From Platanthera guangdongensis (Eukaryota > Streptophyta > Magnoliopsida > Asparagales > Orchidaceae): DNA of 64,000 nucleotides. Position 1 is the first letter of the stretch. Each line of letters begins with the position of its first letter. The notes beneath the pieces were generated by a model, which saw nothing but the letters and a program-made list of their open reading frames with translations, had not been told where the DNA came from and ran no database searches. The stretch is taken from the NCBI GenBank assembly GCA_039583875.1, contig CM077150.1, positions 1,332,501-1,396,500 on the forward strand, given 5' to 3'. This document shows, one piece after another, positions 35,901-47,900 of the stretch. The translations under genes and the position numbers were made by a program.

Positions 35901-38900
35901 CACGTATATTATGTTAGGAAATAACGACTATAGAATTCAATTATACTTGTTTTTAGCTTTCTGAAACATTGGAACGCACAAATTATTAAGGTTGCTCTCA
36001 AAAATTTTAGGATTACAATCTAGTTTTCCTTTCTCCCCTCACTTTTCATAACCTACTTGGCATGAAAAATTTTACCCTTAAAAGATCTTATGTCAATGGG
36101 AACAAGATTTCGTTCCGTAAACATAGGCACCCAATAATTTTAAAAAGATTATATAGGGAGTAAGAGGATAAAATTCATTACTCCCACAAATATACATTGG
36201 GTTAATTTTATTATTATGAAGTTGAAAAACAAAAATCATATTAGGAAAATAAGATTTCGTTTTCCTAATAAATCCAAAAGAAAAAAAAATGGAGGTTCGA
36301 GAAAAAATTACCTCACCTCAAATATCAAAACCCTCTTCATAAACCACACTACCCCCTTAGCCAATTACACGATTCTAGAATTAATTCAAAAATCTTTTTG
36401 AGAGCATAATTAGTAAATTGTATTATTTCCGATAGCACTCGTACAAGCTAGAATTCTTATAATTCCAAACTATTTTCGTTAACCTAACCATTACAAATGT
36501 TGCCTTCTATTTGATTACATCAAGAAGTCTTTTGGCCAAAACTTTTGCGCTATTTAAATCATCTACATAATTTTAGGACTTAACTCTTACACCCCGTATA
36601 TTTATTTCGATCTCTCTTATAATTAATTAAGCGATAGCCAAAACTTAGAGTTTTTTTATTCCCTATAGATTCACCTCAAACTTTTGCTCTGGAATAGCAA
36701 AAGCCTAAGTATGGGGGTATTTGATAAACTGTAAATATGCGTATTTTTATGCACATTAATTTAGTCATTTTCATTTATTTTCGTCGTTTTTACTTATTTT
36801 TGTTCAATAAAATGTTCCTATTCTTGTAAATTTTCTCCTAACTTGTTTTATTTGATTTTTCAGAAAAAGTTCAAAATCTGCCAAAATTTGGGAAGTACAA
36901 TCACTCGTCGAGTGGAATTCGTCGAGAGGAGAGGACACGGGCTTGGGTCACGCCCCGTGTCGGGTGACACGGGCGTGTCGCCAGGCGTGTCAAGCCTTTT
37001 CTTCAGAAATTTTCCGATTTCACGGGAAATGCACGGTCACGGCTTGGTCACGGGCGTGACCCATGTGTCACGGGCGTGTACTTCCCAAATTTTGGCAGAT
37101 TTTGAACTTTTTCTGAAAAATCAAATAAAACAAGTTAGGAGAAAATTTACAAGAATAGGAACATTTTATTGAACAAAAATAAGTAAAAACGACGAAAATA
37201 AATGAAAATGACTAAATTAATGTGCATAAAAATACGCATATTTACAGTTTATCACTCGTGCTTATGTTCATCGAGTAATGTAGATGGCCTCTATGCCGCA
37301 CTTGTGTAGATACCTGATTTCGACGAACGTGAGTTACTTATGGCCATGGATATGCTTAGTTATGATAATATCCAGTATACCATATTCATGACGCTGCCAA
37401 ATAACTTGCAGGGTGCATGACTACGAATGTAATTTGATCGTTAGTTTGATTTTTTAATGTTTGTGATATGAGAAATATTTTGATATTTATGTTTGTTTTT
37501 TTATGGACCATTTCTATGAATTTAAACTTGTCTGTGTTTTCTGAACTGCAATTTCTATTGACATTGGTTCATTTTAAAGAATTAAAAAATTTCTAATTTT
37601 CAATTCTTATGTATGAATAATTGAATATCATCCTTTAGGCGAATATTTTTTTAATAAATTCCAATTCTCCGATTGAATTCCAACGTGTAGTCGAACAACA
37701 AAATTAGAATCTTATAAAAAGCCAAATCATGCATATATTGGTTTTCGTTGAAAAGTCAACTACCGGCTTCTGAATGGACCCTAAGAGTCACAACCTTCGT
37801 CAATCGGGCATCCTTGTATCGTTGAAGGTTGTGCAACATGAGCGGGGTACCAACTTACCTTGTATGGTTGAACATTGTGCATCTTGACCGTTTTGTGCAG
37901 ATCTTTGCAACTACAATGTCTTTGTCTTCAACAGGTTAGGATCTCAAGCAAGGATTTGTGTTAAAATAACTAAGTTCGATATTTGAACCGAAGGTTCCAT
38001 CATGTCAAGAAATTATATCTAATTGTATGTTCCATTATGTCAGGATATTCAATCAAGTCTGAGGACAAGTAACATGCTTCATGATGTCAAGAGATTTCTG
38101 TCGAGACGGGCAGATCAGTAAGCTTTATCACATTGTTTGGTGCCAAACAACAAGAGTTGTTGCTTCAAATTTCACCAAATCTACGACCGAGCTGGTAGAT
38201 CCGCCGAATCAAGAAGTTCCTACAAATCTACGGATAAGGTACAAGCTCCATTGCAAAATTCATCCATTTAACATTTTCTGTGAGTCTGCAGCTTCACATC
38301 AATAAAGAACTTGTCGAGTTACCAGAAGACTCGTTCACTTTTACCAAAATCCAGAAGCAGTTTGGATTCAAAGACTCTGAAATGTTGCCAGAATCCTCAG
38401 ACTAAAAAATGATTGTGGTTCTCTAAGGTAGTTCATCAGATCAGAATAATGATGGTGAAGCCTCATGTTTACAGAGCTTGGAAGGGGCAGTCGGGAAAAT
38501 TTGCCTGAAATAATAGATGCAAACTATAAGGACTATTTGCATAGCATCTCACGAGTAGTCTAATTTGGGAGGGCCGAAGTTTTTGTGCCCTGCTAGATCT
38601 GGTCAGTACGACCAACGATGGCAATTGCCTCAGTGTTAAAATGAAAGTTCACCGATTGGGTTGTCGGGGAAGCTTCGGCTAGCCTCCATAAGCCGCTGGT
38701 GGTGAAGGTTCTATTCGATCACTAGATGTCTAGCAATCAGCTACGTAAGGTCAACTAAGGTGAAATGGAACCCTATTGAAACTCCATGAGATTTTTTGAT
38801 TGAAGAGTCTATCCTGTGCATTTAGTTTGAGGAGTTCAAGCCACTATCCAATTTCAATTTTGTTAAGTGGTCGAGGAGAAATTGATTCTTAAAAATTTCA

Positions 38901-41900
38901 GATCTGATGAACCAAAGAACCTATATTTTTTCCCACAAAATTGTACTCTGTCACCTGCCTAAGTGTGCTCATAAATAGCTCCAATGATGCCAGTAGAGGT
39001 AGTTTAGCATAGACAAGTTAAATGACATGTCTGCAAAAGATTATAAGGTAAAGCAATGAAAAAAAGACTACTCATTCTAATAAATGAACAATATGGAAAT
39101 TACCTCATAATATTAATTCACAAGTCTACGCAAATCAAATAAACTATCAACACGAACCTCCAAATCTTGCAGAACCTTCGGATGGTTCATGTCCATGACT
39201 AAGATCAAAAAATTCCCTTGTCTGAAAATTGTAAAGATAGCCTGTAAAAGTAACAAACTAACAATCAAAGAGAAGCTTGGAGGCAGCAGACATTTTTCAG
39301 AAAATAGATTAAATATGTGAGAACAGGGAAAATAAAAAATTTTGAAAACCTTTCAAATAATGTCACGTATTTCTCTTTTCTGACGAGTAAAAGTGCAATA
39401 TTGTACTAGGGAAAACAAAATTCAATAAAAATTAGAAGGTATCCCAAGAAGACTTAAAGACACTTGTTCATTTAAGAAATGAAGGAAACTTGAACCATAA
39501 ATTTAGGGTGTTGTTATAGACAAACCAAATTTGGCTATATACAAACCCATTTTGCACTCTTTTTAGGGTCTTTTAAATGACTATATACAAACCCGTTAAA
39601 TACCTAGGTTAAGCCTCCTTTTTTTATTTCTTCCAACCGGCCCCCCGACTGTTCTTCCCCATCCTTCCTGCGACAGCAATGGCGGGCGAAACTGCTCCGG
39701 CAGAACCGCATGAGACCACTCCCGATGTCGGCCTTTCGGATCCAGAGGCCTGGATCTCCCTCGGCAGCGAAGTAGGAGTGCCGACGAACCCGACGCCGCC
39801 TTCTTTGGCCCCACGACGACATGCCACATCCCGACGCCGCCTTCTTTGGCCTCCCCGACAAAATGCCTCATCCCGACGCCTCCCCAGGTACCTTCTTCTT
39901 CATTCTCCATGCCTAAACTTTTTTTTCTCAGATTTCTAAAAATATATTCTATACCATGTTTTGGGATCAGGGTGCTAGCATAAAGTTGGCTGAAAACTTA
40001 TATCACAAAAAACGCATACAACAGTTAACACAGCTGGTTAACAAGGCTTTATTCAATCAGCATCTCTCCTTGAAGGAGAATATATACTTAAAGAAAACAA
40101 CAAATTACAACTTCTTACAAGATATTCCACAGAAAAGTTTCTGGATCTTTGCAATTCTGCAGAAAATTACTTTTGAAAATTTTTCCCCATGAGGACTCAA
40201 AGCTTGTGAAAGAAACACATACTAACTCGCTTCTTCATCCAGCATTCTAAGCTCGTCAATGTTTAAAGCATGTTTAGAAAATTTCATGAATCAAATTGGT
40301 TATACTCCAACTCAACAAATGCACGCAAGTGAGATAGTATACAATGAAGTCTTCTAACTCTAAAGGTTAGAATTTTTTTATCAAATTATGTTTTAATGTA
40401 TTTGGATACTCTTCAACCGTATCTAATTTATTATTTTTATTGCAGGATCTTCTCTCTTGACGTTATTGATCGGAAGAAAGGACATGTTTGCTAACCTTTT
40501 TTGTGTTTCAATGCATCTTTATATCTTGAATTGTAAACTTTTTGTAATGTCTAACTATCTAATGAATGCATTAGTTTAGCTATAATATAATATGATGTTT
40601 AAAAAATTTTTTTTAAAAATTTTTGTACTGGTTTGTATATAACAATTTTGTCTACGTATAACAATTTTTTATTTGTACTGGTTTGTATATAGTAAATGTT
40701 TGTATATAGCCAAATCCGGTTTGTATATATCAACACCCTAAATTTAAGTCACAAGTAGCTTTTGAACATATCATACCAAACGACTCCTAATACCTATATT
40801 GTTCAATTAATAAAATTATGATTTTATCTGGTGAAAACCATAAACAATCCATCAAAATTTAAAAATGGCTTTGGAACTTTCAGCTATTAAGTACAAACGT
40901 TCCAGAAAACCCAGAAGAATACGAAAACATCCATAAAATATAAAAAAGGCAGCCCGGTGCACAAAGCATCACCGCACAGTGAGGGTCCGGGGAAGCGTCA
41001 CACCACAATCCACAAGGGTGAAATGTAGGCAAACCTTACCTACATTTTACCCTAAAATATAACTGAGAAAAAAATTTGCATCTCCGTCAAACAAATGATC
41101 AAACCCGAAGTCTCCCCGCACGACATCGTCACCTTCTGCAGCGAGTGTCCCTTCCCATTGTTAATTCATGTCCACAATTGACTAGAGGTGATGCATGTCA
41201 CCCGCAAAGTACTACGCTATTCCCTCGTGTACGCATGTCCTAATGTAACATTTCCAAATCGCATGCACATTCATTATTTTAATTTTAGAGTTCGATCAGG
41301 ATCAAATTTGACGAGGTTATTGCCCGATCGAGGTTTCCTTGTTTGTTACCTTTAATTTATGTTTTTATCAATAATCATGATAGTTTGAGAGAAATTTTAT
41401 GATTTATGTTTAAGCTTTAATTTAGAAACTTGCAGGAGTATCTCACAATCTCACTTTAAGTTGATATGATTCTAGGATACGATGTCATGCTTGTAATTAA
41501 TGGAAATCAAGGTCTATCATTGATATATATATATGTCACTGAGTGCGGACGATTTCTAGTTTCTCTTGTCCAGTCGAATATTGAGCGAGTGAAGAGACGA
41601 CCTCACACTCATCGAAGTCGTTTTCAAGAAACGTCGGGTCTTGCTTGTGTATTTGCTTACTGACGCCTCCTTTAAAGAAGAAAACTCACACCGACCTCGT
41701 TGATTCTTCTTTCATAGAAGTCGTTAGGGCCGTATTCCCTTCCAACACATTCTGTCGACCATTCCTCTCATCGATCACCCGGAAATTTCAAATCCAACTG
41801 CACACCATGTCCGCTAGCCTTCGAGGCTTAAAAATGCCCGCTCTTTCCTTGTACGGCCACGACGACATCGATCATATCAGGCCGACGATCATCTCCTGTG

Positions 41901-44900
41901 ATCCTAGCCGACAGAAGATTGTATTATGCAATCCCTGCAATACGTCAAACTTTGTTCCCGTTTCTGCTAGTCGTCAATAAAATCTAGTGCTCAGTCAACA
42001 ACTGAGAGTGGGAATTTCTGAACTAGTCAACTCCTCTACATATAACCCAGATCCAAGACAACTTAAGTATCGATCCATTGATTTCAATGTTCTTCCTTGT
42101 TGAGTTTGCTTTAAACACTTCTCTCAGCTGCTCGATCTAGAGTGATTGGGGTTGTTATGGTAATTGTTTGTCATCTCTTTTTCTTTGTCTCGATTATATC
42201 CTTCTTCCATTTCACTTAAGATTTTTCTTGTTAGAATTTCAGAAAAAGGAACCATAGAAGGAAAAGAATTTTAGATTTATTATGGTTCCTTCAAAGTTCT
42301 TGGGATCAGAGAAATGAGGAGAATAAAACATTTCCGCTATAGAGCGGAGAACACTATGTTATTTTAATTGACCAAAGGGAGACACATCTTCGTGTCATGT
42401 CAATGAATGTTAGAACATCAAGTTAAGATATTCTTTTCCTTCCGGATAGGCATATCACTAAATCCATAGCATTGATTTTAGACATTTTACTAGATACAAA
42501 CTTCAAGAAAGATTGGAACTATATAAGCATTGCATTGTAAGACCTGGCATTATAAATGTAAGTGATGATCTTTGTGTTAACAAGAACACTTAACATTTAA
42601 CTTTTGTGATAAGTCAAACTAGATGGCAAGCAAGAATGAATTAAGTAACAAATATTTAGACTAGTGAACTTATGCTGATTACATGCTATAATGAACAGTA
42701 CGACCACTTTATAGAACCCTTAGATTAGTGGGTTAAGCAGCTAACATGCTAGAATGAACATACCAACTAATAGATAAAAAAATTAGAATGGGCATGAGTG
42801 GTGATTTCACTCGTGAATGATTGAAATACATCATCATACTCATACGACATAGTAGATTATATGAATCTCAAATAAGGGCCGATGACTCACTCTTCCACAT
42901 GGAAATAGTTAGATACAGGTTTGTCTCATGCTTGACACACATCAAAGCACTCTAGTTTGCCAAATCTCTAGATTGTGTCTAAAATGTTATGAAACCTAAA
43001 ACTAAAAATAATGGGAACGAAGTTTTTTCAGTTTAAATAAACTCTTGTAACCCAAAAAATCTCCACACTTAACTGAATTAAAGCTTCAACTAGAATTCAA
43101 GAACATCAAATACATAAAATATAATTTATATTATTATGTTTTATTTTAAATTGAAGCATGTATAATTATCATGTTTAGAAATCATGATCTATAATTTCAA
43201 TTATTGCATACAAAAATCTTCATGCATGGTTGTTTGTGGTTTAGTGTGAGGGGAAGAGTCAACCTTACTCGCTCATGGGCTGACCTCGTCTTTAGAATTT
43301 TCTTTTCAAGGAACACGGGTCAGGAGATTTGTTTAGCATAATATTAAAAGAATTTTACGCAATATTAGCCGATTTTCGTCATTTGTCTTGGAACATTTTG
43401 ATGTCTCTTAAATGAAGTTTATGTGGGCTTAATGACCCAGTCGTATCAAACTCTATTTTAATTTTGGTATCCAGTATTGAGTTTTTTTTCTTTTAGTTGG
43501 ATTTGTAATTTAGATATTAAGGTACTGCTTTAACCCTTGCTCTAGACCTTCTTTTCTACTTTGTACTTCAGTTATATTTACTATTGTTAGAGTTTGTAGT
43601 TCATTAGCATTTTTCTATTACAATTTCTTTTGTATTTTGTATTTGTCACCCCTATATATTAGGGAGTGATTTATGGTTGAATCAATGAAGCATTCTATTC
43701 TTTCCAACATGGTATCAAAGGGCCGCAAATAACCTAATCGTGTTGTCCGTCTCTGTCGTTCTCGCTCGCCTGCTTCCGCCGATCAGCCGACCCCGATCCT
43801 GACCCAGCAATGCCTCTACTTCCCCTCGCTTGCCTCGTGCTTCTCGCGCACCCTCTCTGCATGCCCTCTTAACTCCTTTCTGCTTGCTTCTTCCGCCCTC
43901 CCTCCTTGTCAACGGGCTGATAAAGGACGCCGGACATATGTGACCATAACTCCATAAGTCCCCTTTCCGGTGTCAGATTCTTCTTCTTCTTGAGGGGATG
44001 AATCTTCCTCCTCACTCATATTTCTGATTTGGTTTTTTGCTTGCTTCTATTGCTGGAATCGGCTTTGGATTATTCTCTTTCTATGAGAAAATCCTAGGGT
44101 TGTGCCCCTTTCTCCTCTTTTTTGTTTTCTCTATCCTTGAGTTGCTATGGAATGGAGCGTTGATTCTCCAAATATGCTCTCTGGTGTTCATGTTGCATCC
44201 ACCCCAATGTCAGCTTTGAGCTCTAGACGCACAACCAATGACCGACTCCTCAAATTACCATCATGAAACTTGATGGCATCAACTAATTCCCGTGGGCACG
44301 TTCCATCACTCTTGTTAGGGGTGAAACTTGGATCGGTTTGGATTGGTTTCACCCAAAACCAAGAACCGACCCATGTAGGTTTGGTTTTGACTTTTGGGAA
44401 CCCAAGATATAGAACCGGATTCAAACCGCAAAGCTCGGTTCGATTTCGGTTCGATTCCGGTTCGGTTCTCAGTACTACTCAAGCTTCATAATTTTTTTCG
44501 CATACCCTAATACATGCAAGCATTCCTAATGATTAAACAAAAAATAATTATAAAATCAAATACTTTTCTTAAAAAATTTGTTCAAATGTTATATAGTTGC
44601 ATATAAATTCATTCATTACAAAAGTACTCAAAAATTAGTGAATCGCACTAAATAATAATTTACTTAAATCAAATTTTAATTTGATAACTCTAGAAATTCA
44701 TAGATGAAGTTTCAATAATCGGTTCTCGGGTACCCGAGCATAACCGAGAACCGAACCGAACTACTCGGTTCCAAGTTTTGTGGATTCGGAACCTAACCGA
44801 GACCTATGAGACCCAACCCGAACCTCTAGGTTCGGTTTGGTTTCAATCCAGTTCTAGGTTCTTTGGTAATTTATGCACACACCTAACTCATGCTCTCAAA

Positions 44901-47900
44901 AGCCACCGTATGTTTAGATATGTTAGCGACACAACAAAGGCCCCGTACAAACATGTACGGATTGACTTCAGTGGGAGCCTGAAAACTCCTTGGTGATGTC
45001 GTGGCTGCTCAACTCCATGCAGGACTCTATAGCTCAGAATTACCTATTCCTGGACACTACGACCGTTATTTGGAAGCAAGCTGAGGTTACATATTCTTGT
45101 CATAGGAATGCCGCCCAGATTTTCCAACTTCGGCGACAGATAATTTTTTTGAGGCTGGGCGAACACGCCCCCCCCCCCCCGGTCTACTACATGGAGTTTA
45201 CTCAGTTCTATCAAGAGTATGATCACTTCGATGCTTACACTCTTGTATCTCAAAGTGTTTATTCGGGCTCACGAGGAATGCAACCAAATCTTTGAATTCA
45301 GACATGGTCCGCACAATGATTTTGATCCTATTAGTGTTGAGATACTTGGGCACTCTCTTCTTCCCTCTCTGCCTGAATTCTATAACCATGTGCAACAAGA
45401 ATTCAATCGCCACCAGACATTACTTCCTAACTCCGGCTCTAAGGGCTCTCCTCTTACAGCTCAATTCAGCTCTAATGGGCGTCCTTCTCCTGACATTAGG
45501 ACCAGGTCTGCTGAGAAGGATCATTTGATGTGTGATTATTGCGGGAAGGCCTGCCATACTAGGGAAACTTGCTTCAAGCTTCACGAATTTCCCCCTCCAA
45601 GAAGAGGTCCCGCCTCTCGTGGTAGCCGCGGCTATGGTCATTCTCTAGGCCATCCACCTCCATCCAGATCTGCACATATCTTAAATGCCTTTGAAGATAT
45701 TGCTTCTCATGGTTGCCTCGCTACTCATGCTACTTCTGCTCTCTCCCGAAGAGATTCAAAATTTTTGTCGTCTGATGCATGGTCAACCTTCTGAGACCTC
45801 TATGTCTTCATCATTCTCTTATGCTCACTAAGGGCTTCCAGGTGCTCATTCCGCAACCACCTTGTTGGGAATAATCCCTTTATGATTTGATATATCATAT
45901 TATTAAAGTGATATAGGATTAAAATGTCTGTATGTATAGATATCATATTGTCAAGTGTAAGTCCAAAACCATTCAATGGTCAGGCAAAAAATCAGTGTAC
46001 TCAGGAAGTCAGAGTAATACCAAGTAAAATTATGTGTCATGAGGAGATGTCAACTTACGACGAGAAGTATATAAGGAGATGTCGACGTATGACAAGAAGC
46101 TTATTCTGTACTTCGACTAGTAGTCAACACATGAAGTCAAACAATTATATTCCCTTGTGTTGAGATCTCTTATAAAGAAGTTAGAGCATAAGTATGGTTG
46201 CATACATTGAGATATCCTTGTATATCTCATCTTACGTCGACAAGTTGTCAACATTCAAGAAGGCTTGTGCCGACTTCTTATAAAATAATTTTGAATGAAG
46301 GTTGAGCATATTAACATAATGATTTAGATCTAAATGTGATTGTTAATGATCCAATTAAGGAAGGTCTTCATTCTAATTGAATCATATTTGACAAGAGTTT
46401 TTTTTTGCAGTATATATATTCCTATTCTAATTGAAGATAATAAGAGATACATAATACAGAAGCCCTCTCTATCTCTCTCCTACTCGTCTCTCTTCTTCCT
46501 CAAGAAGTTCTGAAAAAACAACAATGGTCGACAAGAACATCTTCTCTAGATCTAAAAAATTTCTCTCTGGAGGATTAAAAAGTTCATCATCAAATATTCC
46601 TCTCATACAGATTCAAATCTTTCTCTATTGAATTGGATCTCATAAGAGGAATTGCTGGAACTTCTATCTACTATAACAAGTATCCACACAATGCTTACAA
46701 AGAACCAAGTCCTCGGAGATTAGCTGAAGAGGACAACATTGTGAAAATCTAAGATCAACCACTCCCACAGAAAGAGTTTTTAGAATCCCTCGAAAAAGAT
46801 TCAGATAGAGTCTTTAGAATTCCTCTTATAAGAATTCAGTGGTTAGCGGGCTTCCTTATCAAAAGGTTTGGTGATGGGGGACCATCGGGCGCATCTCGGC
46901 GCAAGGCAGACCCCACCTTCATATATTCGCGTCGACGGGCTTGATCGGACCGGCAATCCGCCACCGCGGATGTGTCCGGCTCGTCGTTTTGACTCAGTTT
47001 CATATATGACATTTTATATTTTGGATTTTATTTCATGTACTTATGGGATCGGAACAGCCGGCCAATCATAGCCGTCGATTCCGGTTGCCCTAATCTCATT
47101 CTCCTATAAATAGAAGTGTTAGGGCTGCAAGAATTTTATTGCTGAAGTTGGAGAGGATCTTCTTCCTTGCTTCCGGTGATCGTTCCACGGTGCCGACGTC
47201 GTGGAGCCCTTGGTGCCGACGCCTTGGGGTAAGTTTCCTTATTCTCCCTCCCCCTTCCCCTAATCCTTGCTGCCGCCTACAGTCTCAAGCCGTCCGCCCC
47301 TCCTAACAGCCGCAGCACCCCCCTGTCCGCCCGGTTTGGGCTGCCGGAACCCCCACCGCCCATTCCTCCTTTCCCCCGCTGGTTTTCCCCCGTGTAACCC
47401 TCCCTCCAGCCTTCCCGTGCAGCCACCGAACAGCCCCCTTACCTTCCCCTCCACAGCCACCAAACTCAGCCCCACCAGCCACATATTCAGCCCTCACCGG
47501 ATCTGGACAGATCCGACCAGATCTGTCCAGATCGGGCTGGATCCCGCCGGAACCAGTCCGGCAACCCCAAACAACCCTCCTCCACCCCCAAACAACAGCC
47601 CTTTCATTCCCCCACGTGGATCCACCTTCCCCCTTGCCCGATCTCGTCTCAACACCACCCGGAAGTCCATCCAAGCCTCCGAAATTTCAGATCTACGTAT
47701 ATTTCCTGCAGCCCGAATTTTAATTCAGCACTTTGTACTTGTTTATGTGGATTTTATTGTTGATGGTTTAATATATGTTGTGCACGTTGTGGATCTTGTG
47801 ATCGACGGAATTATAGCACGTTGTATTCGCCTGTGAATCTCTTGCCTTGCAGGACGCTTTATTCGCCGCGCGCTTAAATTAGCCCTCCGTGCGGAGGAAC

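Larger units (their letters stand above)
16602..37259 (+). mobile_element. Athila-like Ty3/gypsy element with palindromic LTRs, 5-bp TSD
   Basis: The unit runs 16,607-37,254, starting TGATGGGCCC and ending CAGTTTATCA, flanked by the target duplication CTCGT (16,602-16,606 and 37,255-37,259). Inside are a primer site TGGCGCCGTTGCCGGGGA complementary to the 3' end of tRNA-Asp, gag, protease, reverse transcriptase, RNase H, integrase, a 1.86-kb non-coding region and a polypurine tract. The tRNA-Asp primer and the integrase C terminus ([11 protein letters not shown]) point to the Athila/Tat branch. The left LTR position is an inverted duplication of the LTR 3' part and the right one of the LTR 5' part. 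A 500-N gap and an apparent false 7.2-kb duplication lie inside, so the true length is probably about 13 kb. Confidence 0.85.

Noticed and set aside
41645..41980. 111-codon ORF in the intron
   Set aside because: No domain or homologous motif recognised; the sequence looks like LTR debris.
47267..47836. 189-codon proline-rich ORF as a gene
   Set aside because: It lies wholly inside a solo LTR with its own target duplication, in the CT-rich part after the TATA box; opposite-strand frames are equally long.
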